Below, piece after piece: positions 1 through 8,391 of a stretch of DNA of 64,000 nt. Position 1 is the first letter of the stretch, and each line of letters starts with the position of its first letter. The DNA is from Candidatus Nitrotoga sp. SPKER. Lineage in GTDB: Bacteria; Pseudomonadota; Gammaproteobacteria; Burkholderiales; Gallionellaceae. Under the pieces are notes generated by a model. It had not been told where the DNA came from. It searched no databases and saw only the letters and a program-made list of their open reading frames with translations. The stretch is from positions 29,576-93,575 of the forward strand of contig QFXG01000023.1 in NCBI GenBank assembly GCA_003402285.1, in the 5' to 3' direction. A program made the position numbers and the translations under genes.

Positions 1-36
1 GAAGAAATTTCTGAATGGGAAAAAAGACAGAAATAA
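1..36 (+). CDS. 3' end of an upstream coding frame (partial)
   Basis: The window opens in a frame reading EEISEWEKRQK followed by TAA at 34-36. The charged, helix-like tail suggests the C-terminus of a protein that starts before the window. Only 11 residues are visible, so no product can be named, and a chance open frame cannot be excluded. Confidence 0.3.
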   Translation, partial: EEISEWEKRQK

Positions 37-111
37 AAATTTTTGTATTCGAGTTGTGCATTAAACAAAATGTACTTTGATGTCTTCCTCAAAAATTCAA
101 AAGGAAAAACC

Positions 112-534
112 ATGAATAAATTTAATATCAGCATGATAACGATTGGTCTTGCTATTAGTTTCAGCGCGGTAGCAGAGGAGTCTATGACAAAAGAGGCATA
201 TAAATCTGAAAAGGGACGTATTGAACTTGAATACAAATCTGATAAGGATAAATGCCAATCTTTAGCCGATAATGCTAAGGATATATGCAAAGCTGAAGCT
301 AAAGGCAAAGAGGAAGTTGCAGAGGCCGAATTAAGTGCTAAATATAAGCCATCAAAGAAATCTAGCTACAAGGCGCGTATCGCCAAAGCAAAAGCAGATT
401 ATAAAATAGCCAAGGAAAAATGCGATGATCTAAGTGGCAAGCCCAAAGATGTTTGCCAAAAGGAAGCTAAAGCCGCAATGACTGCTGCAAAAGCTGATGC
501 CAAAGCGCAAATGGAAACGGCGAAAGAAAATTAA
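112..534 (+). CDS. Lys/Ala-rich periplasmic protein, unknown function
   Basis: A 140-residue protein if translation starts at the ATG at 112, which has an AAGGAAAA ribosome site just upstream; an upstream in-frame ATG at 43 lacks one. Residues 1-21 form a signal peptide with an AVA-like cleavage site. The mature chain is almost entirely Lys, Ala, Glu and Asp with predicted long helices. It carries two pairs of Cys in similar settings (KCQSLADNAKDICKAEAK and KCDDLSGKPKDVCQKEAK), so it is built from two related helical units that probably each close a disulfide. Similar small exported proteins are common and uncharacterised in betaproteobacteria. It begins a run of small exported proteins. The role is unknown; an envelope or stress-related structural role is only a guess. 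Confidence 0.75.
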   Translation: MNKFNISMITIGLAISFSAVAEESMTKEAYKSEKGRIELEYKSDKDKCQSLADNAKDICKAEAKGKEEVAEAELSAKYKPSKKSSYKARIAKAKADYKIAKEKCDDLSGKPKDVCQKEAKAAMTAAKADAKAQMETAKEN

Positions 535-665
535 AAGTTGGGAATTAAGATACGTTAGCAATAACTGTTGCGCTTGCAAAGTGTGATGCTAATGCAGCTG
601 TTCAAGAAAAGCTGGCTTAGGGTCGGTGATCACGATTGATTTTCTACAACTAAAAAGGAATTAAC

Positions 666-881
666 ATGAAAACGATACATAAAGTTGCAGTGAATACTTT
701 AATCGCAACTATGCTTCTTGGTTTAGGTGGATGCTCGGGCATGTCAACCCAGGATAAAAATACTGCTATCGGCGCTGGGGCAGGCGCTCTTGGCGGTGCG
801 GTGCTGACAGGAGGCAGCACTGTTGGAACGATTGGTGGCGCTGCAGTTGGTGGGGTTGTAGGTCACGAGATTAGTAAATAA
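666..881 (+). CDS. small glycine-zipper lipoprotein (OsmB-like)
   Basis: A 71-residue lipoprotein preceded by an AAAAAGGAA ribosome site. The signal peptide ends in the lipobox LGGC, giving a lipidated Cys at about residue 23. The mature part is a glycine zipper of GxxxG-like repeats (AIGAGAGALGGAVLTGG, then GTIGGAAVGGVVG) of the kind found in OsmB and 17 kDa antigen relatives, which can pack as a membrane hairpin. It is probably an outer-membrane-anchored stress lipoprotein. It lies between a Lys-rich exported protein and another small lipoprotein in the same orientation. The spacers of more than 90 bp suggest separate transcripts or a loose operon. Confidence 0.8.
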   Translation: MKTIHKVAVNTLIATMLLGLGGCSGMSTQDKNTAIGAGAGALGGAVLTGGSTVGTIGGAAVGGVVGHEISK

Positions 882-971
882 AAACATATTTCAATTCGAC
901 GCATCTGTAACTAACTGAAGGCGAAAATAGGTCTTTAGCGGATATACAATTTATTCAGGGAGTTTAAATAA

Positions 972-1169
972 ATGATGAAAATAAAAATACACACTGCTAC
1001 AGCATTAGCAGCCAGCGCTCTAATATTGGCGTTATTAGGTTGTCAGAAACACGAAGGTCCGGCTGAGAGTGCTGGCAAAGAAATTGACAAGGCAGCCCAG
1101 CAAGCCGGAGAGAAAATTGAAAAGGCCGGAGACAAAATTAAAGATGCCGTTAACGGTGACAAAAAATAA
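972..1169 (+). CDS. small amphipathic-helix lipoprotein
   Basis: A 65-residue protein with a signal peptide ending in the lipobox LLGC (Cys about residue 24). The mature chain is a single charged amphipathic helix with a repeating AGEKIEKAGDKIKDA pattern. This resembles entericidin- and YtxH/apolipoprotein-like small lipoproteins, but family membership cannot be fixed by eye. There are two adjacent ATG codons at 972 and 975, and the ribosome site GGGAG lies close upstream. The function is unknown; it is probably a membrane-associated stress protein like its neighbours. Confidence 0.7.
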   Translation: MMKIKIHTATALAASALILALLGCQKHEGPAESAGKEIDKAAQQAGEKIEKAGDKIKDAVNGDKK

Positions 1170-1309
1170 TAGCGTGAATTTTTAATACATATGTCGGTTG
1201 CGCGTGCTCTTTATGATTTGCTGAAATTCTGTGAATGGTTTGGCCTTTGCTGAAGTTTTATAATTTATTTTTAAAATCCGGCTACGCTGGCTTATTTTAG
1301 GAGGGCAAA

Positions 1310-1795
1310 ATGAAATTGATGCGAATTACTTTAGTAGGAGCCATGACGGCTATGACGTTATTAGGAGGCTGTGCCAACAGTAGTAATCCTACCACATCCA
1401 ACAATACATCTTCATTGCCATCCACGTCCTCATCATCATCTTCGTCTAATTTTATTGGTTATGGTGTGGTTGAAGATATAGAAACCATCAAGGTTTCTGA
1501 TGATAGTAAAAATATTGCTGGAACCTTAATTGGCGGAGCGGTGGGTGGTCTATTAGGACATCAAGTTGGAAGCGGAAAAGGCCAAACCGCAGCTACAGTT
1601 GCTGGTGTGGTAGGAGGTGCTGTTGCTGGTCGTGAAATTGAAAAGCGTTCACAAGTCGCAAATCGAGAGGAGTATCGTATCCGTGTTAGATTAAGTAATG
1701 GCACTACTCACATAGTTACTCAAAGCAGCGTTAGTGATATGAAGACTGGTGATCGTGTACGGGTGGACAATGATCGCGTATCCCGCGCTGATTGA
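1310..1795 (+). CDS. glycine-zipper 2TM-domain lipoprotein (SlyB/17 kDa antigen type)
   Basis: A 161-residue outer-membrane lipoprotein with a strong AGGAGGG ribosome site. The signal peptide ends at LLGGC. A Ser/Thr/Asn-rich linker with a run of serines follows, then a glycine-zipper segment (about residues 70-108, IAGTLIGGAVGGLLGHQVG and VAGVVGGAVAGREIE) and a C-terminal beta-rich domain (about residues 115-161). This order matches the SlyB/PcpY/17 kDa surface antigen group. The GYGVVEDIETI segment before the zipper is also typical of that group. It probably stabilises or senses the outer membrane. It is a larger relative of the 71-residue zipper lipoprotein upstream. Confidence 0.85.
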   Translation: MKLMRITLVGAMTAMTLLGGCANSSNPTTSNNTSSLPSTSSSSSSSNFIGYGVVEDIETIKVSDDSKNIAGTLIGGAVGGLLGHQVGSGKGQTAATVAGVVGGAVAGREIEKRSQVANREEYRIRVRLSNGTTHIVTQSSVSDMKTGDRVRVDNDRVSRAD

Positions 1796-2160
1796 TGATG
1801 TGTGTGCACGGTTTTCATAATGACTAGTGGGTTGTATACCTCAGCAACGTATATTTTTGTAGATTGTAGTTAAATGGCAACAGATACCATTACTATAAGT
1901 TGAAGGCTTTTATGGATATCTGCTACTGTTACTTTTAGGCGTTATAGATGCTTCTGCCATAAGGAATATCCTAAAAAGATCTTGGATCCTCTCGCTACAA
2001 TCAGGACAGATGATAAAAGGCGCTGCAATTTTTGATTGTGCGCCTTTTTTATTCCTTAATAAATATTTTGCTATAAATGTGATATTGCATATATGTTTAG
2101 CATGAAATAATGGAAGAATTAACGCAGAGTAATACTTTAATTTATAAAGAGAGAGCTTAC
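1796..2160. other. intergenic region, 365 bp, with one terminator
   Basis: No supported gene. The stretch holds a clear hairpin with T-tract (2015-2051). Upstream of it is a weak inverted pair, GGATATC near 1914 and GATATTCC-like near 1965, which could belong to a short transcript ending at that hairpin. No known RNA family was recognised. Confidence 0.4.
2015..2051 (+). terminator. rho-independent terminator
   Basis: The stem AAAAGGCGC (2015-2023) pairs with GCGCCTTTTTT (2040-2050). An inner stem GCAAT/ATTGT adds stability and a T-run follows. It is placed more than 200 bp after the glycine-zipper lipoprotein gene and before the OmpA-domain gene, so it may end a long 3' UTR or a small RNA. 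Confidence 0.7.
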
Positions 2161-2940
2161 ATGAGGAAACTATTGGCAAATAAAAAATCCAGATTATCTG
2201 TGTCAATTGCTTTAATGCTAGGAATTGTCACAGCCTCGGTTAGTGCACAAACAGTGAGTAGTGAGAATGAACATATTGAAGTAAGCATTCATGATTCGAG
2301 TGATCAGATAGTGAAAAGTGGGGCTGGAGAATGTTGGCACACTCACTTTGGTCAGGCAGGAGTGGGTGGATGCAATCCAACACCGATAGAACCGAAAGAA
2401 AAGACCGCCATGCCTGCTTTAATGGATAAGGCTGCTTCAACTGATAAGCATGTTCCAATTGATCAGGCGGCTCCGATTGATAAGATCACTCCAATTGCGT
2501 CACCAATTCAAATAGAGGAGCCGATTGCAGTGCCGGAGCCGCCACCGGTCTTCACTAAAAAAATAACATTGGGTGCAAGTGAATTGTTCGATTTTGGTGA
2601 GCCCATATTGCGACCATCAGCTCGGACTGAGTTGGATGATTTTATTGAACAGCTTAAAAATATCAGTCCCCAAACAATTAAAGTAACCGGCCATACCGAT
2701 CGATTTGGTAGTGCTCATTACAATCAAACTCTTTCCGAACAACGAGCAGCTTCAGTAAAGGCTTATCTCGTTAGAAAGGGTGTCTCGCCCGATATCGTGC
2801 TTACCGAAGGAAAGGGTGACACGCAGCCGATTACAAAAACAGACCAATGCCCAAGCAAAAAAACTCCCGAAACTATTAAATGTTTGCAACCTGATCGTCG
2901 TGTTGAAATTGAAATGACTGGTACCCAGACAGGGCCATAA
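2161..2940 (+). CDS. OmpA-family peptidoglycan-binding protein
   Basis: A 259-residue protein from the ATG at 2161, chosen because AAAGAGAGAG lies upstream and a signal peptide starts there; an in-frame ATG at 2110 only adds a non-signal tail. The signal peptide covers about residues 1-29 (VTASVSAQ). A middle region rich in Pro, Ala, Asp and Lys has imperfect repeats of the form (P/A)xDKAA. The C-terminal OmpA-like domain (about residues 140-255) shows the family core VTGHTDRFGSAHYNQTLSEQR, which binds diaminopimelate in peptidoglycan, and ends DRRVEIEM. There is no N-terminal beta-barrel, so it resembles soluble or periplasmic OmpA-domain proteins. It probably tethers the envelope. Confidence 0.88.
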   Translation: MRKLLANKKSRLSVSIALMLGIVTASVSAQTVSSENEHIEVSIHDSSDQIVKSGAGECWHTHFGQAGVGGCNPTPIEPKEKTAMPALMDKAASTDKHVPIDQAAPIDKITPIASPIQIEEPIAVPEPPPVFTKKITLGASELFDFGEPILRPSARTELDDFIEQLKNISPQTIKVTGHTDRFGSAHYNQTLSEQRAASVKAYLVRKGVSPDIVLTEGKGDTQPITKTDQCPSKKTPETIKCLQPDRRVEIEMTGTQTGP

Positions 2941-3309
2941 TTTTCATTAATTTGTAGTGGGCTAATTCAAGAGCTAACAACAATCGTTAATGTTTAGTCA
3001 TCACAAGCCGCCAACTACGGAGCTATTCGGAAGCCACTTGTCTATTTTCGAGCGTTTCCCGACAATCAACGCCGCAGACACTTAATATTGGTACAGGTTG
3101 TGAATTGTGGGAGGCGGTAGCCGCAGCGTTACTATAAAATAATAATTTTTATATGTGCGCTAACGTAAAGAAGAGTCTTAAGAAGAGTCGTTGGCAGGAC
3201 GTGATGATTCCCTCGCTTGAGTAAACCGCCCAGGATTTGCTAGAGACTCTATTTCTTAAGAGGATGGATAAATACTAAACCATCTAACCAGCGAGCGCAG
3301 CACGCGAGT
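2941..3309. other. intergenic region between convergent genes, 369 bp
   Basis: No gene is supported. A long-range imperfect inverted repeat is visible: TCTTAAGAAGAGTC at 3176-3189 and GACTCTATTTCTTAAGA at 3245-3261. The preceding bases also give a direct repeat of AAGAAGAGTC. It sits between the 3' ends of the OmpA-domain gene and ffh, so a shared termination or processing structure is possible, but no T-tract is attached. Confidence 0.35.
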
Positions 3310-4659
3310 CTAACGTTTGCCAGGCAACATGCCTTTCATGCTTCGCATCATTTTACCTATGCCGCCTTTGCTGAACATTTTCATCATCTTTTGCGTTTGT
3401 TCGAACTGGCTTAATAACTGGTTGACGTGCATTACCTGAACCCCCGCTCCGGCAGCGATGCGGCGCTTACGTGACGCTTTAATGAGTTCTGGGTGGGAAC
3501 GTTCTTGTGTTGTCATTGAATTAATAATCCCTTCAGTGCGATTGATGGAGCGGTCGTCCATCTTGGCGCCTGCCGCCGCCTGACCGAGTTGTGCGGGTAG
3601 TTTATCCATCAGGGCAGACATGCCGCCCATTTTGCGCATTTGAACAATTTGCATCTTGAAATCGTTGAGATCAAAGCCATGACCGCTCTTTATTTTTTTT
3701 GCCAGTTTCTCAGCTTCGGCGTGATCAATTTCACGATGAGCATCTTCAATGAGCGATAACACATCACCCATGCCTAACACGCGCGAAGCCATGCGCTCTG
3801 GGTGGAAGGCTTCCAAGCCATTGAGTTTTTCGCTCACACCAACAAATTTGATCGGTTTGCCGGTGATGTGCCGCACTGACAAGGCCGCACCCCCCCGCGC
3901 ATCACCATCCAGTTTGGTGAGGATAATACCGCTTAGTGGTAATGCCGCGCCGAATGCCTTTGCGGTATTCACGGCGTCCTGGCCGGTCATTGCGTCCACA
4001 ACGAACAAGGTTTCAATCGGATTAAGGGCGGCGTGTAATTGCTGAATTTCTTCCATCATGGCGGCATTGATTGCAAGCCGACCAGCAGTATCCACAATTA
4101 GCACATCGTGATGATGTTTGCGCGCGTAATCAAGCGCCGATAGTGCTATATCGCGCGGCTTCTGGGTGATGTCAGAGGCGAAAAAATCGATCTCCAGCTG
4201 CTGCGCCAATGTGCGTAATTGCTCAATAGCAGCAGGACGGTACACGTCGCAACTAACCAGCAGTACTTTTTTCTTTATCTGCTCACGTAGCAATTTGGCA
4301 AGTTTTCCACTCGTGGTAGTCTTGCCTGCGCCCTGTAAACCTGCCATCAGAATAACGGCCGGTGGCACAGTGGTGAGATTCAATGCATCGTTGTGCTCAC
4401 CCATTAGCTTGGTCAGTTCGCGATGTACGATGCCAATCAATGCTTGTCCCGGCGTCAGACTACTTAATACTTCTTGTCCCAGCGCAGCTTGTTTCACCTG
4501 GGCAGTGAATTCTTTAACCACGGGTAACGCCACATCCGCTTCCAGCAGGGCCAAGCGTACTTCACGCAAGGCATCCTGAATATTGCTTTCAGACATGCGC
4601 GCCTGTCCCCGTAGGGTTTTTATAACGCCTGAAAGGCGTTGTGTAAGGTTGTCTAGCAT
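3310..4659 (-). CDS. ffh: signal recognition particle protein Ffh
   Basis: A 449-residue SRP54 GTPase that binds 4.5S RNA and signal sequences and delivers ribosomes to FtsY at the membrane. Domains in order: N-domain helices (1-85), and a G-domain with P-loop GLQGAGKTT (about 107-115), DTAGR (about 190) and TKLDGDARGG (about 248). A Met-rich M-domain (about 300-449) includes QMRKMGGMS and the terminal KGMLPGK characteristic of the RNA-binding end. Length matches the family. It is divergently arranged with the CcsA-like gene, with 72 bp between the two start codons used here. This pairing is common in betaproteobacteria. Confidence 0.98.
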   Translation of the reverse strand: MLDNLTQRLSGVIKTLRGQARMSESNIQDALREVRLALLEADVALPVVKEFTAQVKQAALGQEVLSSLTPGQALIGIVHRELTKLMGEHNDALNLTTVPPAVILMAGLQGAGKTTTSGKLAKLLREQIKKKVLLVSCDVYRPAAIEQLRTLAQQLEIDFFASDITQKPRDIALSALDYARKHHHDVLIVDTAGRLAINAAMMEEIQQLHAALNPIETLFVVDAMTGQDAVNTAKAFGAALPLSGIILTKLDGDARGGAALSVRHITGKPIKFVGVSEKLNGLEAFHPERMASRVLGMGDVLSLIEDAHREIDHAEAEKLAKKIKSGHGFDLNDFKMQIVQMRKMGGMSALMDKLPAQLGQAAAGAKMDDRSINRTEGIINSMTTQERSHPELIKASRKRRIAAGAGVQVMHVNQLLSQFEQTQKMMKMFSKGGIGKMMRSMKGMLPGKR

Positions 4660-4731
4660 GATTTCACTCCTGTTTTCCGCAGCATTGGCTATAGTGTAGA
4701 ATCCGTGAAGTCTAAAACATCCTGGCTAAAA

Positions 4732-5544
4732 ATGTCGAATCTTCCGCTTTATGTAATCACCTTTCTTGCGTACAGCGTGTTAGCGGTTCATTTTTGGCGT
4801 GTACAGTCTACCGGAAGAATAGATGTTTTAAACCGTGGAATGATTGGCCATACTGTATTGCTGCCACTAACACTCCATGCATACCTGCTGTATAGCAATA
4901 TATTCAGTGGCGGTGATCTGAACTTAGGGTTAATTAATGCGCTATCGTTGATATTGTGGCTGACCATGCTGGTATATTGGGTAGCACGTTTTTTTTACCC
5001 GATTGCCAGCCTGCAAACTTTAGTGTTACCTCTGGCAGCAGGAGGTGTGTTACTGCCGGTGCTGTTTCCTGCGATCCATCCGTTAACGAACAATCTTTCA
5101 TTTGTCCTGGAAGCGCATATTCTGGCAGCAATGCTTGCCTACAGTCTGTTCACTATTGCGGTGCTGCATGCAAGCCTGATGTCACTGGTGGAAAAACGCC
5201 TGCACCAAGCTATGTTGCCGCGTGTACTGCAAGGATTGCCACCATTGCTCACCATGGAAACTTTATTGTTCCGCATTATCGGTGCAGGCTTTGTTCTGCT
5301 TACTTTGACATTAGCGTCGGGCATTATTTTTTCCGATCAGTTATTTGGCAAGCCATGGCAATTCAATCACAAAATGTTGTTTGGTTTCATTTCATGGTGT
5401 GTGTTCGCAGTGTTATTACTGGGTCACCATTATAAAGGCTGGCGCGGACGTACCGCGGTGCGGTGGACAATGAGCGGCTTCATTTTTTTGCTGCTCGCCT
5501 ATCTGGGCACCAAATTCGTGTTGGAAGTGTTACTGCATCGCTAA
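4732..5544 (+). CDS. CcsA/HemX-like inner-membrane protein (YpjD type)
   Basis: A 270-residue integral membrane protein with about eight hydrophobic segments, matching the cytochrome c assembly (CcsA/CcmC-like) superfamily as represented by YpjD. The segment FLLLAYLGTKFVLEVLL closes the protein, and FNHKMLFGFISWCVF carries the conserved His-containing loop. YpjD is not proven to act in cytochrome c maturation, so the role is inferred only from fold. The ATG at 4732 gives MSNLPLYVITFLAYSVL, the usual family start; a GTG at 4705 is in frame upstream without a better ribosome site. It is divergent from ffh and followed by rpsP after 76 bp. Confidence 0.85.
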   Translation: MSNLPLYVITFLAYSVLAVHFWRVQSTGRIDVLNRGMIGHTVLLPLTLHAYLLYSNIFSGGDLNLGLINALSLILWLTMLVYWVARFFYPIASLQTLVLPLAAGGVLLPVLFPAIHPLTNNLSFVLEAHILAAMLAYSLFTIAVLHASLMSLVEKRLHQAMLPRVLQGLPPLLTMETLLFRIIGAGFVLLTLTLASGIIFSDQLFGKPWQFNHKMLFGFISWCVFAVLLLGHHYKGWRGRTAVRWTMSGFIFLLLAYLGTKFVLEVLLHR

Positions 5545-5620
5545 TGCCACTTGCCACTTCGCTGTAAAGTATCGTAAAATCTGCGCCCTTTGGCATTTGC
5601 TAACGATTAAAGTATAAATT

Positions 5621-5875
5621 ATGGTTATTATTCGATTTGCACGTGGTGGCTCCAAAAACCGCCCATTTTTTAATGTAGTTGTGGCTGATTCACGCAACCG
5701 TCGTGATGGCCGATTCATCGAGCGCGTTGGTTTTTATAATCCGGTTGCTCAGGAAGGTCCTGAAGGCATGCGCATCGAACTAGATCGCGTGGCGTTCTGG
5801 CAAGAAAAAGGCGCGCAATTAAGCGATGCCGTCGCCAAGCTGGTCAAGCGTGCTGGTGCCGCAGCAAAAGCATAA
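5621..5875 (+). CDS. rpsP: 30S ribosomal protein S16
   Basis: An 84-residue S16 beginning [25 protein letters not shown], the standard S16 start, and containing IERVGFYNP and the usual Ala/Lys-rich tail. S16 binds 16S rRNA early in 30S assembly. It is the first gene of the classic rpsP-rimM-trmD-rplS operon and is followed by rimM after 13 bp. Confidence 0.98.
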   Translation: MVIIRFARGGSKNRPFFNVVVADSRNRRDGRFIERVGFYNPVAQEGPEGMRIELDRVAFWQEKGAQLSDAVAKLVKRAGAAAKA

Positions 5876-5888
5876 TCAATCAGACCCC

Positions 5889-6410
5889 ATGATAGTTATG
5901 GGGCGCGTGGCAGGTGCGCAGGGAATTCTCGGCTGGGTAAAGATTAAAACTTACACCGAATTCGTGGATAGTCTTGCTGATTATCCCATTTGGTGGCTGG
6001 GAGACGAGAAGCGCCCTTGGTGTGAGATAAGTGTGGAAGCCTTTGCTGTGCACAGTAAAGGCTTGGTCGCCAAATTCTTCGATAGTGATGACAGGACTAC
6101 CGCCGAAAAATATAAAGGCTTGCTGGTGGCAGTGCCGCGCAGCAGTCTGCCTCAACAACTTGAGGATGAATATTATTGGTCGGATTTGATCGGGCTAAGG
6201 GTGGTTAATCTCGATGGCGAATGCCTGGGAGTGGTGGACAACCTTATGGATACCGGTGCTAATCAGGTGTTGTGTGTCCTGGAAGACTTATCCAAAAAAA
6301 ATCGAGGGGAGTTACTAATCCCATTTATCGCCAGCGCAATTCAGCAAGTGGATCTGAAGGAAAAAGTGATACGTGTCGATTGGGCAGCCGATTGGGCAGT
6401 AAAACGCTGA
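5889..6410 (+). CDS. rimM: ribosome maturation factor RimM
   Basis: A 173-residue protein from the ATG at 5889 that starts MIVMGRVAGAQGILGWVKIKTYTE, the RimM N-terminal barrel signature. The C-terminal PRC-barrel-like half carries DEYYWSDLIGLRVVN (about 95-110) and the ending LLIPFIASAIQQVDL. It helps mature the 30S head by acting on S19 and the 3' domain of 16S rRNA. An ATG at 5898 is an alternative start. The frame stays open further upstream into rpsP, but family alignment favours 5889. It is second in the operon, 9 bp before trmD. Confidence 0.95.
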   Translation: MIVMGRVAGAQGILGWVKIKTYTEFVDSLADYPIWWLGDEKRPWCEISVEAFAVHSKGLVAKFFDSDDRTTAEKYKGLLVAVPRSSLPQQLEDEYYWSDLIGLRVVNLDGECLGVVDNLMDTGANQVLCVLEDLSKKNRGELLIPFIASAIQQVDLKEKVIRVDWAADWAVKR

Positions 6411-6419
6411 GCAGCGGCG

Positions 6420-7196
6420 ATGCGTTTTGATGTTATTACGTTATTCCCGGAAATGTTCGACGCGATTACCCAATATGGGGTAACCCGGCGTGCAGCTGAG
6501 CAGGGCAAGTTTGTGCTTCACACATGGAATCCGCGTGAATTCACTAGAGACAGGCATCGTTCCGTGGACGACAGACCTTATGGCGGCGGCCCTGGAATGT
6601 TGATGTTGGCAGAACCACTGGCGCAGGCAATCGCAACAGCGAAACAAGGCCAAGCGCAGACTGGCGTGATCAAAAGTTGTGTAATCCACCTGTCACCACA
6701 AGGACGACAACTAACCCACGCAGTGGTGAAGGCGTTTTTGGAGCGGAATGATGGGTTAATTCTGCTGGCAAGCCGTTACGAGGGTGTAGATGAACGCCTG
6801 ATACGACAGCAGGTGGATGAAGAACTTTCCATCGGTGACTATGTATTATCTGGTGGCGAGCTGGCAGCAATGGTGTTGATAGACAGTCTGGTGCGGCACT
6901 TGCCTGGTGTGTTGGGAGATGCCGAATCAGCACAACAGGACTCTTTCGTAGCGGGCTTGCTGGATTGTCCGCATTATACGCGGCCAGAAATTTTTGAAGG
7001 CGAAGGAATACCGGAGATTTTACTTTCCGGACATCACGCCGAGATAGAAAAGTGGCGGTTGAAACAGGCGCTAGGACGAACCTGGCAACGCCGCCCAGAT
7101 TTGCTGGCACAACGCCAGTTAACAAAACAGGAAGCTCGGCTACTGGCAGAGTACCAGCAGGAACAAGCATCCGTACAACAAGAGGAAATAAAATGA
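6420..7196 (+). CDS. trmD: tRNA (guanine-N1)-methyltransferase TrmD
   Basis: A 258-residue SPOUT-class methyltransferase that makes m1G37 in tRNAs reading CNN codons and so prevents frameshifting. Seen motifs: [13 protein letters not shown] at the start, [11 protein letters not shown] (about 56-66), [13 protein letters not shown] (about 116-128) and the knot loop [15 protein letters not shown] (about 139-153). The C-terminal segment has PHYTRPE. Length is typical. Its TGA stop overlaps the rplS ATG in an ATGA arrangement, consistent with translational coupling. Confidence 0.98.
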   Translation: MRFDVITLFPEMFDAITQYGVTRRAAEQGKFVLHTWNPREFTRDRHRSVDDRPYGGGPGMLMLAEPLAQAIATAKQGQAQTGVIKSCVIHLSPQGRQLTHAVVKAFLERNDGLILLASRYEGVDERLIRQQVDEELSIGDYVLSGGELAAMVLIDSLVRHLPGVLGDAESAQQDSFVAGLLDCPHYTRPEIFEGEGIPEILLSGHHAEIEKWRLKQALGRTWQRRPDLLAQRQLTKQEARLLAEYQQEQASVQQEEIK

Positions 7197-7561
7197 ATCT
7201 TATCGCAATACTTGAACAAGAAGAAATTGCCCGTCTGGGTAAGGCAATCCCGAGCTTCGCCCCTGGCGATACTGTTATCGTCAATGTGAATGTGGTCGAA
7301 GGTGAACGTAAGCGCGTGCAGGCTTACGAAGGCGTAGTGATTGCAAAGCGCAATCGCGGCCTGAATTCATCGTTCATTGTGCGGAAAATTTCCGCTAGTG
7401 AAGGCGTGGAGCGTACCTTTCAAACATATTCAACAGCCATCGCCAGTATTGAAGTAAAGCGCCGAGGTGATGTGCGTCGTGCCAAACTGTACTACTTGCG
7501 TGACCGTTCCGGAAAATCTGCACGCATCAAGGAAAAACTCCCTAATCGCAAAGCAGTTTAA
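7193..7561 (+). CDS. rplS: 50S ribosomal protein L19
   Basis: A 122-residue L19 from the ATG at 7193, preceded by AGAGGAAA and overlapping the trmD stop by 4 bp. Family features are [33 protein letters not shown] and the C-terminal [27 protein letters not shown]. It sits at the 30S-50S interface. The frame is open much further upstream inside trmD, but that extension is not L19. It is the last gene of the rpsP operon. Confidence 0.98.
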   Translation: MNLIAILEQEEIARLGKAIPSFAPGDTVIVNVNVVEGERKRVQAYEGVVIAKRNRGLNSSFIVRKISASEGVERTFQTYSTAIASIEVKRRGDVRRAKLYYLRDRSGKSARIKEKLPNRKAV

Positions 7562-7677
7562 GTTTGTAGCTAGCTCATTCTTGTTTTTATTTAAAATGAG
7601 AATGGGTAAATTGATTACCTCTCGCAAAACAGGAGGCTTACTGCCGAGGGTATATCAAAAGTTCTGGTAATTCATAA

Positions 7678-7695
7678 GCCCCCTAAAGCTGGGGC
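7678..7695 (+). terminator. possible hairpin downstream of rplS
   Basis: GCCCC (7678-7682) pairs with GGGGC (7691-7695) across an 8-nt loop. The right arm can alternatively pair with TTGCCC just after it, giving two mutually exclusive hairpins followed by a pyrimidine-rich stretch. It lies about 115 bp after the rplS stop. The T-tract is poor, so its role as terminator is uncertain. Confidence 0.35.
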
Positions 7696-7797
7696 AATCT
7701 TGCCCTCTTTATTATTTCCAAGTCTCATATTGTCTGGGTTAGACCTTTAAAATTAGCCAAATATTCGTGTCAAATATTTGTGTAAGAAAGGTAAGTA

Positions 7798-8259
7798 ATG
7801 AATTATCAGGCAAAGTTACCGACACCATTTGGTATGTTGGGTATTCGCTGTGAAGCGGATACCCTAACTGATATCAACTTTCTGGAGTCAGATGTCACGC
7901 TACAATTGCCAACCCAAGCGTTCGCTCAAGAGGTATGCAGACAATTGCAGGCCTATTTCATTGATCCAAATTTTCGTTTTAATCTTTCCCTCAAGCTAAA
8001 CGGCACTACCCACCAAACAAAAGTATGGCGGGCAATATCTGCTATTCCACCCGGGCAAACGCGTAATTACGGCGACCTCGCTACGTTGTTAGCTTCTAGC
8101 CCGCGTGCGGTTGGTCAAGCGTGCGGGTCAAATCCCATTCCGATTGTCATTCCCTGTCATCGCGTAGTAAGTAAGTCTGGTATCGGCGGTTTCATACACC
8201 AGCGCGCAGGGGGTGCGCTGGATATAAAACGTTGGTTGCTGGCCTATGAAAAGCAATAA
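7798..8259 (+). CDS. ogt: methylated-DNA--[protein]-cysteine S-methyltransferase
   Basis: A 153-residue suicide repair enzyme that moves methyl groups from O6-alkylguanine (or O4-alkylthymine) to its own cysteine. The active-site motif IPCHRVV is present at about residues 118-124, preceded by the helix-turn-helix and arginine finger region GQTRNYGDLATLLASSPRAVGQACGSNPIP. It is somewhat short but complete, as the N-terminal domain is reduced. A GAAAGGTAAG ribosome site precedes the ATG. It is a stand-alone gene between rplS and xerD. Ogt is preferred over Ada because no Ada regulatory domain is present. Confidence 0.93.
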   Translation: MNYQAKLPTPFGMLGIRCEADTLTDINFLESDVTLQLPTQAFAQEVCRQLQAYFIDPNFRFNLSLKLNGTTHQTKVWRAISAIPPGQTRNYGDLATLLASSPRAVGQACGSNPIPIVIPCHRVVSKSGIGGFIHQRAGGALDIKRWLLAYEKQ

Positions 8260-8391
8260 AACTAGGAAGGAATCTGACCTGGTTCGTAATAATTGATGGC
8301 TTTGAGATAAATATTATTTAGTGAAATTAATTTATATACATAGTGAACGATCGCATAGACTGCTTGCTGCATTCAAAAATGGCAAAGAGGC

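Noticed and set aside
6670..7284. A 204-codon antisense frame across trmD and rplS
   Set aside because: Both covered genes are complete and conserved; the antisense product is low in family-like features.
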